Shown here: positions 1 to 9,596 of the stretch, in pieces
Layout: each line of letters starts with the position of its first letter
How positions within the stretch are numbered: the stretch's first letter is position 1
NCBI RefSeq assembly: GCF_000224145.3
Contig: NC_020166.2
Span: forward strand, 3,408,310-3,441,443
Origin: Ciona intestinalis
Lineage: Eukaryota; Chordata; Ascidiacea; Phlebobranchia; Cionidae
Reading direction: 5' to 3'
DNA length: 33,134 bases
Notes under the pieces: model-generated
Told to the model about the DNA's origin: nothing
The model's input: only the letters and a program-made list of their open reading frames with translations
Databases searched by the model: none
Position numbers and translations under genes: made by a program

Positions 1-809
1 GATCCCCAATAGATTGATCATTGGCATTTCTCTCTTTGTAATCCAGTGGTTCCTGAACTTGTTTGTACGTTTTACTATTTTAACAAAGATGCTTATCAGA
101 TTTACCCCAATATGTAATATGGCACTTATTTATTGAAAAGCGGAAACAACTAATTACATCAATTATATTTAATGCGACGAATGCGCTTGCTTTTTGGCAC
201 CGAGTTGTTCAATGTCTGGTAAAGTACCATAATTTGCACAATTTTTTTGTCCCGTCAACTGATGTGGTTTGATTGGTAGCTCATTCATCCTCTAAATATG
301 GGGAATTCACCCCCCAGGGGTAAATTTACCCCAGTTTAAGAAACCTGTTGTAATCTAACGAAGTGATCTTCAACCCTTTTTTGATTTGGTGAACCCCTAA
401 AGCTGTTGCGACGAACTCATGCACCCCTGATTGCTTTAATGTAAAACTAAAGACGTCATCAAGGAGAAATGCGTACGATAATACGCCCCCTGTTTAATCG
501 AAAAGCACTGCTAATCTAAATCAATTAGGAACATAAGGCTTGCGGTTAAAGAGAAGACTAGTTTCGCAGTTCCCAGTGATGCAAGATATAGAATTCATAT
601 AAAAAAAACTGTAGGAAAGTGGCTAAATTTGGTAAAAATGATCAAAACTGGATATTATTGCTAAAATTTTTTGAAGTTTGTGATGCACCCCTGGCATATT
701 TTGGTGCACCCTGGGGTGCATCGTGCACACCGTTTGAAGAGCACTGATCTAACGCACCATTGTCACTACAATGCTTTTCCACTAATTTAAATATTATTTT
801 TTATTCCAG
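1..809. other. Non-coding sequence upstream of the acyltransferase exons
   Basis: No coding exon was recognised here. It is probably intron of the acyltransferase gene whose exons start at 810. It holds a perfect 16-nt palindrome (GGGGTAAATTTACCCC, 317-332) and, at 361-746, a hAT-like non-autonomous element described separately. Confidence 0.5.
361..746. mobile_element. hAT-like non-autonomous element (386 bp) with 8-bp target duplication
   Basis: The element begins AAGTGATCTTCAACC and its far end, read on the other strand, begins CAGTGCTCTTCAAAC, giving an imperfect 15-bp terminal inverted repeat. It is flanked on both sides by the same octamer ATCTAACG (353-360 and 747-754). The inside has no coding potential but holds several GCACCCC/GGGGTGC motifs near the right end. 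An 8-bp target-site duplication with a CAGTG-type terminus is the pattern of hAT superfamily elements. Confidence 0.75.
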
Positions 810-1524
810 GTCCAGTTAACACCTTTTTAAGTTGGAAAGCATTTATTCCATTGAGCAGATTGACGTATTGTGTTTACCTGGTTCACCCACTTGTTATATA
901 CTGGTTGTTGTCAACAAATGAAGTTTTCTATCACAATAGCATTGCATTTCTTCTTATGATGTTCTTTAGTGAGTATAGCTTTATAATAGGATAATATGCT
1001 ATAAGCCATCTAAATAACTGTCAAATATTGATTGTGAAGTTTTTTACTTTATATAACATAGGTGTCTTTTTCAAGACACTTAACTACTATTGCTCCAACT
1101 TTGGTTACTAATGGGTTGTCCAATACAAAAAAGTAAAAAATACACCAAAAAATAATCACCCACAAAGTAACATACTTGGTAACTCGCAAGCTGGCACAAG
1201 GTTCAGAAAACATAACACCCGTGTTTGAGACTGTCATTTTCGGGCCATGTGAGGTCAAAGTAAGTCACATTCATTTCTTCAACTTGCAGTTTAGAATTGA
1301 AATGATAAAATACATATTTTTGTAATAAAAAAACTTTTTCTTTTCCAGCAACATTAGTGATGGCAACTATGATTGCATATGCATTGTCGATGCTTATTGA
1401 GGCTCCAGTCTCTGCTATTATGAAAATTGCCATTAATAAATCAAGCTCCCTGCAAAACTCTGCACTACCCTATGTTCCTGTGAATAAATTAGAACAACCA
1501 GTAACTGATGATGACCAAAATTAG
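810..1524 (+). CDS. Acyltransferase-3 / NRF-6-like membrane protein, C-terminal exons (5' part outside window)
   Basis: Two exons are visible: 810-968 and 1349-1524, joined by a GT-AG intron (donor GTGAGT, acceptor TTTTCCAG) that keeps the frame. The first encodes a segment containing FLSWKAFIPLSRLTYCVYLV followed by HP, which matches the last membrane spans of NRF-6 / acyltransferase-3 multipass proteins. The second encodes a final hydrophobic segment ending in LIEAPVSAIMK, then a short polar tail and stop. Family members are polytopic membrane proteins thought to transfer acyl groups; NRF-6 itself is known from the worm fluoxetine-resistance screen. Only about 110 C-terminal residues are present, so the active-site region is off the window. 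The intron carries a D-family repeat. The family call is firm; the substrate is unknown. Confidence 0.85.
1050..1285 (-). repeat. D-family interspersed repeat inside the acyltransferase intron
   Basis: It shares blocks with the copy at 15335-15530 on the other strand: GGGTTGTCCAA, then CCCACAAAGTAACAT, GCTGGCAC and AACACCCGTGTT, ending near GTAAGTCACATTCATT. It has no coding potential. Confidence 0.7.
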
Positions 1525-1615
1525 CTTAGATTTTGTTAATACTACTTATTTACACAAAGAATATTTTACACAAAATTTTTGGTTTTATTGTTTACGTTTG
1601 CACTTTAGATTTAAT

Positions 1616-1857
1616 ATTGCATATTCAAACCTCATTAAAATATTCCAGGTAAAATTATTAAACTGTCAATTGTTAGAAAATTAATTTGTATATATTTTTG
1701 TAAAGTTAAGTTGTTTAATATATAAAAAATACATAGGTTTTTATTGCATATTCAAACCTCATTAAAATATTCAGGGTAAAATTATTAAACTGTCATTTGT
1801 TAGAAAGTTTATTTGTATATATTTTTGTAAAGTTGTTTAATATATAAAAAATACATA
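1616..1857. repeat. Two-copy tandem duplication, period 127 bp
   Basis: ATTGCATATTCAAACCTCAT starts at 1616 and again at 1743. The two units match with few differences (for example TTCCAGG versus TTCAGGG) and both end in TTTAATATATAAAAAATACA. It lies just 3' of the acyltransferase stop and could be in its 3' UTR. Confidence 0.85.
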
Positions 1858-1859
1858 TG

Positions 1860-2048
1860 GAGTAAGGTGGGGGAAGATGGGACACCTTTTCATTCCATTT
1901 TCTCGTCACATTTGGTAGTAAACAAAGAACATTTAAAGAATTATAAAACCGTATCCCCACGAATCCCATAGACCGTTATTAATTGTTTAAAAGGCGGTCA
2001 GGATATTTGGATATTGTGTGCTAAAGGTGTCCCATCTTCCCCCAACCG
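1860..2048 (-). mobile_element. Family A MITE, right end at assembly gap
   Basis: The left terminus AGTAAGGTGGGGGAAGATGG and the right terminus GTGTCCCATCTTCCCCC are both present. The last bases run into N at 2049. Confidence 0.85.
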
Positions 2049-2371
2049 NNNNNNNNNNNNNNNNNNNNNNNNNNNNNNNNNNNNNNNNNNNNNNNNNNNN
2101 NNNNNNNNNNNNNNNNNNNNNNNNNNNNNNNNNNNNNNNNNNNNNNNNNNNNNNNNNNNNNNNNNNNNNNNNNNNNNNNNNNNNNNNNNNNNNNNNNNNN
2201 NNNNNNNNNNNNNNNNNNNNNNNNNNNNNNNNNNNNNNNNNNNNNNNNNNNNNNNNNNNNNNNNNNNNNNNNNNNNNNNNNNNNNNNNNNNNNNNNNNNN
2301 NNNNNNNNNNNNNNNNNNNNNNNNNNNNNNNNNNNNNNNNNNNNNNNNNNNNNNNNNNNNNNNNNNNNNNN
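2049..2371. other. Assembly gap (323 N)
   Basis: Unsequenced. The next UNC-93-like exon on the minus strand would be expected in or beyond this gap. Confidence 0.99.
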
Positions 2372-2857
2372 GAGCACGTAAGTGGTCATGTAGATCTTGG
2401 GAAAACGTTTTACAATTCTTTATATTTTTTTTGTCTTCTACCAAAAAGGAAAAAAATATTGCGAAAATGTTGTTTATAAACTATATTACAACGTTTCTCA
2501 TATGAACAAACCTGCGAAACACCCAACATACAGGATGTAAAGGCTCTGGGCAACTCTGCGAATACGTAAGCTACGTGCACACCGCTGTATATGGCAAATG
2601 GTGCAATCAGCAACTGCTTTGGGTTAGTTATTTGTTTCATTGTTTCGAGCAGAGTTCTTCCCATAAACTGTAGCGTCCCCTACAAAAGCTGACAACTGTT
2701 AAAAAACATGGTTACGCAAAAAAACGTCTCATACTTTTTCATTGTTGTTTGATCCTCTTCGATCTGCACCAAATACATTCTGAGGGCCAACATGAATCGT
2801 ATCACATACACTTGATATATGTGGTTCAGGTGTCAAAGCTAATTCCGATGTTGGGTC
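2372..2857 (-). repeat. Inverted segmental duplication, left arm (UNC-93 exons)
   Basis: It matches 11013-11497 on the opposite strand almost base for base, covering part of one exon, the short intron, the next exon, and the following intron up to GTGCTC. The similarity ends at the gap on one side and at the chimeric junction of the other copy on the other side. Confidence 0.9.
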
Positions 2858-3591
2858 GATTTTGGGCACAAAAAATACCAAATGCCAACTGCCCCCAAGA
2901 CAAGAAAAGCCATAACTCCTATCATGGCGTAAAGTAAAGATTTTGATTGTGGAACATACTGGTTCAAATTTGCATTTGTGACGTTTGGGTACTGGCAGTC
3001 ATTGGTGCCACAAACCGACAAATCCAAGAAACTGCTGTTAAGTTCGCCTTCTGCGATAATTTTCCCAGTGTAAAGAATCGCGTAACTTAATAAGTTTCCA
3101 ATTGTCTGTATAACAGGAGGTATAAAAAGCTTATTTTGTTTTTTTAGATCAATACATTACTATTATATAGATATATACACAGTACTATATTAGGTGACAC
3201 ACTGACTAAGTGTATACGGTTTTCTTCAGTGAATATAGAGCGCTCGCCTCCAGACAAGAAAATTTCGGATTGAGATTTGATGCTGTCGTGTTGTGCCTTC
3301 TGTATGAGTTACCTATATGATAATCGTTGGCACCCGACTTATACCACCGTCGTCGCTGCGTGATTAAATAAATACATTGTTTCATATACATTCGGGGCGT
3401 TAAGTATGAGTTACCCGGCTCATTTGATAAAAAAAAATATCCAGTGAAATCAGTTAAAATTTCGGCGGTCGGTTTGGAGCTAAACTGAGCGAATCGTCTG
3501 GCAAAATGAGCAACATAAACCATCATAGCTGGCCATTCTGTAGAACTTCCAATTCCGGCAAGTATTCCGGCCGGTATTAGATTATACGGAA
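2512..3591 (-). pseudogene. UNC-93A-like transmembrane protein, internal exons with two frameshifts
   Basis: Three exons on the minus strand with GT-AG borders: 3591-3415, 3105-2735 and 2679-2512. They encode the UNC-93 landmarks in order: NLIPAGILAGIGSSTEW (a membrane span), the IGNLLSY span, the extracellular SVCGTNDC motif, a hydrophobic span ending in WYFLCP, a polar linker, and KQLLIAPFAIYSGV followed by the SCMLGV span. UNC-93 proteins are multipass MFS-like membrane proteins; UNC-93 of worm regulates a potassium channel and UNC93A has no settled function. Two breaks occur, both in homopolymers. A run of nine A at about 3429-3437 shifts the frame just before the expected FFYQMS. One base is missing from the AAAA run near 2862, so the frame stops after CPKSTQHRN instead of continuing into DPTSEL. 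The N-terminal exons were not found and the C-terminal exons fall at the gap. It may be a pseudogene, or a real gene with sequencing errors. Confidence 0.75.
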
Positions 3592-4213
3592 CTGGTAAAT
3601 AATAACATCTTTATAGTTGCGTGGGGTAAGACGGGACAAAACTGAGAAGGTTTTATATTAAGAGTATTCTACAACGTGTATTTAACCTACCAAAGTTTAT
3701 CTGATTGTGATAGTTTCTTGTAAACCATATTTATTATTTTAAAACGGTATTTTGGGGATGATTTCATTCCTATATAATTTATGACCCAGCCTAACTTTCT
3801 CATATACTAATCTTAAAAAGTTTTTTTCAAAAAAAATGATACTTATCACCCACAAAGTAACATACATGGTGAATTGTAAGCTGGTTTTCCGGCCACGCGA
3901 GGATAAAGTAAGTTACATTCTTTCATTCTTTTACTGTATATGCGGAGGCGATCAAGCTCAAACACACAATCTAAATAAACAAACATCCGCTGCGTGAATA
4001 CATTTATTTTTACAAAATCAAACGTATCCAAACAAAATGAATGGTGTCGTATATTCATACCGTTGATATAAATCGGCAATCTCACAGAAATGCCGTGTTT
4101 TAACCGATATTGAGTCGCCTTTTCACGCGAAAGTAAGATTTATTGGTTTAATGCAAAAGTCAATATTGATCAAAATAAGTCGAATTGAAATATAAAATAT
4201 TTTTAATGGGATG
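3592..4213. other. Intergenic or intronic repeats, no exon recognised
   Basis: It holds a weak GTGGGGTAAGACGGGACA motif at 3620-3637 that resembles the family A/B terminus, and a shortened D-family copy at 3846-3925 (ATCACCCACAAAGTAACATA through GGATAAAGTAAGTTACATTC). The upstream exons expected for the UNC-93-like gene were not seen. Confidence 0.5.
3846..3925 (-). repeat. D-family repeat, internally shortened
   Basis: It carries both ends of the D core (CCCACAAAGTAACATA and GTAAGTTACATTC) but lacks the AACACGGGTGTT middle block seen in other copies. Confidence 0.65.
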
Positions 4214-4699
4214 TTTTTATTGAAATAATACAACTAACAGAAAGACAAATTACCAAGATGTTTTACAGCTATATATACTTTTTGATTAGAAATAAACTGT
4301 ATGAACCAGGCATGATAAATCTGTAAAGTCGTTAGTCAGAAACATCACCCAACTTTACCATATGTTCATCATCTTACTAAAAAGATCACGTGATTTCTGG
4401 TTACTGACTGAATGACATCCCATGTTATTTCCGAATTCTGCTTGGTGCCATTACAGTTTTGGCATTTCTGTACAGGCGAGGCCGATAGACGCATTGCATG
4501 GGTATGGGGTGCGTGGGTGTTATATCAGTGACAATTTTGTTTCCACAGTTGCTACACGCGTTAGCCGCACACCAAATTTAAATTTCGTATATTAAAACTT
4601 AAAACATTCACACGGGTATTGCTAGTTTCAATGTGAAATAACCAACATATAGTAGGGTGGGGAAAGATGGGACACCTTCAGCTCGTAATATCCAAATAT
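4214..4699 (+). repeat. 486-bp direct duplication, copy 1
   Basis: It is identical to 5233-5718 except for about six substitutions, with a constant offset of 1019 bp and no indels. It starts TTTTTATTGAAATAATAC and ends inside the family A MITE at 4650. Confidence 0.95.
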
Positions 4700-4842
4700 C
4701 CTGATCGTATTTCATACAGCCACTAACGGTCTTTGAGAGTCTTAAGGGCATGGTTTTATAATTTCTTGAATCCTCTTTGTTTACTATCAAATTGGACGAG
4801 AAAATACAATAAAAAGGTGTCCCATCTTCCCCCGCCCTACTG
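4650..4842 (+). mobile_element. Family A MITE, complete
   Basis: It runs from TAGTAGGGTGGGG to CCCGCCCTACTG, flanked by TA on each side. The terminal inverted repeat is about 28 bp and the internal sequence is non-coding. Confidence 0.9.
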
Positions 4843-4994
4843 TATACTTCCAAACATTGCGGCGCGTTCGCTTTTCTTAAGATACAGCTCCAAAATGGGA
4901 CAAACTTCATAACTGAAAGAATTGACATCTTCATCATTTTTATTAAGGGTTAGGGGACGACAAAAATAAAATTACCGCATTGTTTACAAATGTA

Positions 4995-5188
4995 TAGTAG
5001 GGTGGGGAAAGATGGGACACCTTTAGCACATAATATCCAAGTATCCTAATCGTGTTTTAAACAACCAACAGCGGTCTGTATGGGAGTTAAGAGCACACAG
5101 TTTAATAATTCTTTAAATGTTCTTTGTTTTCAACCAAATTGAACGAGAATATGGAATGAAAAGTGTCCCATCTTACCCCAGCCTGTTA
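4995..5188 (+). mobile_element. Family A MITE, complete but diverged at right end
   Basis: Left end TAGTAGGGTGGGGAAAGATG; right end GTCCCATCTTACCCCAGCCT then TA. It lies between the two copies of the 486-bp duplication. Confidence 0.88.
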
Positions 5189-5232
5189 TACATATATGTC
5201 TCTCCGTGTTATTTCGGGCAGCATCGCCTATC

Positions 5233-5718
5233 TTTTTATTGAAATAATACAACTAACAGAAAGACAAATTACCAAGATGTTTTACAGCTATATATAATTT
5301 TTGATTAGAAATAAACTGTATGAACCAGGCATGATAAATCTGTAAAGTCGTTAGTCAGAAACATCACCCAACTTTACCATATGTTCATCATCTTACTAAA
5401 AAGATCACGTGATTTCTGGTTACTGACTGAATGACATCCCATGTTATTTCCGAATTCTGCTTGGTGCCATTACAGCTTTGGCATTTCTGTACAGGCGAGG
5501 CCGATAGACGCATTGCATGGGTATGGGGTGCGTGGGTGTTATATCAGTGACAATTTTGTTTCCACAGTTGCTACACGCGTTAGCCGCACACCAAATTTAA
5601 ATTCCGTATATTAAAACTTAAAACATTCACACGGGTATTGCTAGTTTCAATGTGAAATAACCAACATATAGTAGGATGGGGAAAGATGGGACACCTTTAG
5701 CTGGTAATATCCAAATAT
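5233..5718 (+). repeat. 486-bp direct duplication, copy 2
   Basis: Second copy of 4214-4699. It stops abruptly inside the MITE, after CCAAATAT, where unrelated sequence begins. Confidence 0.95.
5669..5718 (+). mobile_element. Family A MITE, 5' fragment only
   Basis: The first 50 bp of the element are present. The truncation point is the end of the 486-bp duplication, so this fragment was copied as a passenger rather than inserted. Confidence 0.88.
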
Positions 5719-5795
5719 TTTTTACTCAGAGCACCCACATTTTTTCTAATTGTATCAGCAAACATGCGGTGTTGAGTTATTTTAGGTCTATTAAA

Positions 5796-5948
5796 ACTGG
5801 GTTTCTGTACACTTGTCACTGAGATAATTACGTAGTTTCTGGTTTAAGAACTGATTTTTTTATTTATTTGCATGACTGGGATTCTGTACACTTGTCACTG
5901 AGATAATTACGTAATTTCTGGTTTAAGAACTGATTTTTTTATTTATTT
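5796..5948 (+). repeat. Two-copy tandem repeat, period 79 bp
   Basis: The unit starting ACTGGG..TTCTGTACACTTGTC occurs at 5796 and 5875. The copies differ at only a few positions (for example GTAGTTTCTGG versus GTAATTTCTGG). Confidence 0.92.
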
Positions 5949-6389
5949 CTGATTACTGTTCATTAAAGCATGATTGGCACTCAGCTTGTCGAAGCTAAAC
6001 CCGCCAAACAGCTGTTTCCAAAACAGGGGAAGTTATTTGATATATAGAGAAACCCAATAGAACGCTTCCGTAAAATGTGTTCAGATCATGGCACTCTCAC
6101 ATCAGGCCTAGACACCGTCTGCACTTTTTTCAAAACTGGAGGCGGATGGTTTTGCTGTGCTTGTATATGAATTGTAGACAGTTTCTGACGAGTTATTAGA
6201 CGAATTATCACATTATATAGTGTTCTCTCACGATTTTAGCAAATAGTGCAGTATGAATGTTTTATTTATTATAGGCTTTCGGGTATGAAAGTGGGAAGCA
6301 CATTGGGAAGCACACTAAAGCACATATTGTCCAATATTTCAAAAATCAAAATACATAAAGGTTTTTAAGTAACCACGAATAAGTACTAT
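5949..6389. other. Unassigned sequence
   Basis: No coding exon, RNA gene or repeat family was recognised in this stretch. Confidence 0.4.
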
Positions 6390-7245
6390 TAATCCTTTAT
6401 TAACTGACAGAAAAAAAAAACATAATTAAACACACAAGGAGTTATTTAGAGATTCGCACAACAGGTATTATTTACAAAAACGAAAATCATAAGGTAAGAC
6501 GAGACAGTATAAAATCATTGTTACTTTTAATCGATAAGTGTGTGCTTGTTTTTTGTGCTGTGGTAGTATTTTTGTCTTGTAAACTTTATATATATATAGT
6601 AGGGTGGGGGAAGATGGGACACCTTTAACATATAATATCCAAATAGCCTGATCGTGTTTTAACAATTAACAACAGTCTGTGGAAGTCGTGAGGAAACGGG
6701 TTTAAAGTTCATTGAATGTTCTTTGTTTTCTACCAAATGGAAAGAGAAAACTCAACGAAAAGGTGTCCCATCTTCCCTACCATAACTTCAAAACGTTATT
6801 TTTGTTGTTGCTTTTATCCCAAAATTAATGTCATATTGTCCCCTGCCCATTTTCCTTATGCATATACCTTATAGTTTCTTTTTTACAAAACTAAAACTAG
6901 TTTTATGAGAGACAAAATCAAACTGTACGAAATATCTAAGTTATTTTTATTAACCTTCGAAACTAGTTAAATCGGTCACAGTATAATTTAGCCAGCATAC
7001 AAAATTAGCACTTTACTATTTCGCATTTTTTTACCTGGTTAAAATATACTCTTTCCATTTTACATAAATTTTTATAATTTAAAAACAGTAATCAGCTTTG
7101 ACGGGCGTTTTATAAAGTCGTGGTAATACTGTCGAATAAATCTGTAACCTTATTTTCCTGATTATCATTAAATGAAGGTCCGTAAAGATAAAATAAAATT
7201 TCCTCTGAAAAGTCTTCCATCTTCCCCGATTTTACCATATATATC
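6390..7245 (-). mobile_element. Family B long non-coding element, interrupted by a family A MITE
   Basis: The part after 6813 matches the reverse complement of about 15600-16100 over several hundred bp: GTTTTATGAGAGACAAAATC, TTTAGCCAGCATACAAAATT, AACAGTAATCAGCTTTGACG. The 6390-6560 portion resembles 21390-21490. The right end, TCTTCCATCTTCCCCGATTT, resembles the family A terminus. No protein is encoded. Confidence 0.65.
6597..6780 (+). mobile_element. Family A MITE nested in a family B element
   Basis: It starts TAGTAGGGTGGGGGAAGATG after a TATATATA tract and ends GTGTCCCATCTTCCCTAC. Family B sequence lies on both sides, so this insertion came later. Confidence 0.85.
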
Positions 7246-7299
7246 TTTTCGTTTTAATATTAAGCTTGTAAATGACTAACCAGCATATCAATCTGCAGC

Positions 7300-9297
7300 A
7301 TGGCCCACACACCGATAGATGAAGTCTTCAAAAGGGGGTTCATTAAGTTTCCCGGCCATCATGGAAGAGGTGGGTATTAAATTCTTAGTAATTTTATTTT
7401 AGTTTTTTCGTATATTTCCTAGTTCAAGTGAAATATCTCCAGTAAGGTGAAAAAACTGCTATAGAGTTTTTAGCATGTGATGTAACCTATACATCAATTA
7501 CCTCTTCGTATGTGTTTTAATATATTTTGTATAAATGTTGTCGATTAGTAAAGTAATGATACTGCAAATTGATGGTAGTAATCCCGAATCGACATATATA
7601 GTAGGGTGGGGTAAGATGGGACACCTTTAGCACATAATATTCAAATGCCCTAATCGTGTTTTAAACAATTAACACCGGTTTATTGGAATTGTGAGTATGT
7701 GGTCTTATAATTCGTTGAATGCTCTTGGTTTACTACAAAATAGGACGAAAATATTATAGAACAGTGTCCCATCTGCCCCCACCCTACTATATATTGGTTT
7801 TTGAAATATTGACCAAAATGTGCCTAAGTGTCCCATCTTACCCGATCGTTCTACAGACTGCTCAGACGTGATGGATTTTTTCAATGGGCGTGGTGTCAAC
7901 TACGATAACGACATGAAAATTGTGACGTACACCGCTCCTGAAGTCGCCGCACAGAAAGCAGCTTCGCTTGTTTCAGATAAGCAAAAGGAAATCTTTAAAG
8001 TACTGGATCTTGGAGCAGGTGGCTTTAAAACAGATGTGAAATTTACGACAGAGTATAAGCGCGATTTAACCGGATCATTTTAGGTACGGGACTCGGTGGT
8101 GCCGCTCTCCGTCGTGCGGGTTTTCTTGGTGACATGAGCGCGCTTGATGGGTCAGCCGGAATGCTCAAATTTGCCATGGAGAAAGGTATTTACAGGTGAG
8201 AACTTTAGACACAGTAAATAAATGAATAAATGAATGTAACTTACTTTATCCTCGCATGGCCGGGAAACGACAGTCGTTATAACACGGGTTTAACACCTCG
8301 TGCCAGCTTACAAGTTACCATGTATAGTAGGGTGGGGGGAGATGGGACACCTTTATCACATGATATTTAAATATTCCAATCGTGTTTTAAACAATTACCA
8401 ACGTTCTATGAAAGTTTTGAAGGGACAGTTTTATAATCCTTTAAATTGTCTTTGTTTACTACCAAATGCGACGAGAAAATAGAATGCAAAGATGTCCCAT
8501 CTTCCCCCACCCTACTGTATAATACTTTGTGGGCGAAATACATAATTAAACACTGAAGATGGGTTTGCTTGGTGGAGATAGAATATAAAGAAAGCGAATA
8601 GTCAGGGAAGGAATGATGTCTTTATTTCGCACATCAAGCATATTATTTTCCATTTTAGTGATTCAACCGAACACATTCTAACTTTATCGAACCCACTTCC
8701 GTATTCGGATCAGTCCTTCGACATGGCTATCGGTGTCGGTAGTTTCGGAAAAGCTATGATGGAACCAGATTGTCTACAGGTGCGTGGAATGTTTAGGCGT
8801 AATACTTTTATCCCAAGCGTTAATTGTTTCATGGTATATTTAAATATTGTAGGGTAGGGGAGGTTGGGTAAGCTTTTTAGACTAGTTTCTCGTCCCATTT
8901 AGTTGTAAACAAAAAAAGTCAAAGAATTATAAAACCGTATCCCTTGCATGACTCTTTCATAGACCGTTGTTAATTGTTTAAAACATGATCAGGATTTTTG
9001 AATATTATGTTCTAAATATATATAAATTTTTAAATTCTCGTTTAGGAAGTTCTGCGAGTATTGAAACCCGATTCTTACATAATCGCCACAGTTCGTATGT
9101 ATACCGAAATTCAAGATTACAAAGTTCGTTTTTACGCCGAACTTGATCGACTTGAAGCTGCTGGTTTGATTAAGGTTTGTTCGAGAGAGAAATTCCTTCA
9201 TTACAAATGGGAAGAAGTTTCAGATAAGCTGAAAGGGGTGGCTTCTGATCAATATGGTGAAGTGCTGGCGCTGCAGAAGCCTGCTGGGCTAAATTAG
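7300..9297 (+). CDS. METTL27/WBSCR27-like SAM-dependent methyltransferase 1
   Basis: Five exons with GT-AG borders: 7300-7369, 7857-8018, 8084-8195, 8659-8779 and 9046-9297. Phases match throughout and the joined frame is 238 residues. Exon 1 starts at ATG 7300 (MAHTPIDEVFK); it was chosen because its length and phase equal exon 1 of the paralogue at 17744. Residues 72-82 hold the SAM-binding motif I (VLDLGAGTGLG), followed by the acidic ALDGS loop that should contact the SAM ribose. Then come the LPYSDQSFD motif and a C-terminal EVLRVLKPDSYI strand typical of class I (Rossmann) methyltransferases. The order matches vertebrate METTL27 (WBSCR27); the substrate is unknown. AATAAA at 9412 may be its poly(A) signal. 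Introns 1, 3 and 4 carry family A MITEs, and intron 3 also has a D repeat. The family call is secure; exon 1 is inferred from phase and the paralogue. Confidence 0.88.
7599..7789 (+). mobile_element. Family A MITE in intron 1 of methyltransferase 1
   Basis: TAGTAGGGTGGGGTAAGATG to GCCCCCACCCTACTA, flanked by TA. It is followed at 7794-7846 by a separate terminus-like piece (GAAATATTGACCAAAATGTG then GTCCCATCTTACCC), which resembles the family B right end at 13944-13994 and stops about 10 bp before the exon 2 acceptor. Confidence 0.9.
8213..8545 (+). repeat. D-family repeat split by a family A MITE
   Basis: The left part (8213-8324) runs from GAATGTAACTTACTTTATCC to AAGTTACCATGTA. The right part resumes at 8520 with TAATACTTTGTGGGCGA. 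Removing 8325-8519 restores the uninterrupted D core seen at 27238 and 15425. Confidence 0.85.
8325..8517 (+). mobile_element. Family A MITE, complete, with resolved empty site
   Basis: 193 bp, from TAGTAGGGTGGGGGGAGATG to CCCCCACCCTACTG, flanked by TA at 8323-8324 and 8518-8519. Its target is a D repeat, so the empty site can be read from other D copies. The comparison shows a 2-bp TA duplication, as expected of Tc1/mariner-type insertion. Confidence 0.93.
8848..9016 (-). mobile_element. Family A MITE, diverged, right terminus lost
   Basis: The left end GTAGGGTAGGGGAGGTTGGG is degraded. The core (CGTCCCATTTAGTTGTAAAC to TTGTTTAAAACATGATCAGG) is clear. The right inverted repeat is missing. 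It lies in intron 4 of methyltransferase 1. Confidence 0.8.
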
Positions 9298-9596
9298 ATA
9301 ACATTAAAACAACTGAAAAACTTTAGTTTGTTATAAGCGTTGAAGCGAAATGTTATCTTAAACGCGATTGAGAGGTTAATTTAATTATCCAATTCAAAAG
9401 ACGTGCGATAAAATAAAAAAGACGTGTATTATAAAGCGCGCAAATATTGCTCGAGTGTGTGTGTAAAAGATATATTCATTACCCCCCCCCCCTCATGTCA
9501 TTCTCAAGGCCATTTCAAAGACATCAGTTGTGCTATGTATACCTTACAAATACGTTATGTATAAGTTGTGTATTTAACGTTGTGTGCGTTTGCAGA

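Noticed and set aside
1049..1433. Minus-strand frames opposite the acyltransferase exon
   Set aside because: They are shadows of the real plus-strand exon and of a D repeat.
2014..2505. Open frames crossing the N gap
   Set aside because: They exist only because N is translated as unknown residues.
3620..3660. Another family A MITE (GTGGGGTAAGACGGGACA)
   Set aside because: Only the first part of a terminus is recognisable and no body or right end follows; not counted as a copy.
7820..8083. Start of methyltransferase 1 at the ATG at 7820
   Set aside because: That start lies in MITE-terminus-like sequence and ignores the acceptor at 7855; exon 1 at 7300 matches the paralogue in length and phase.
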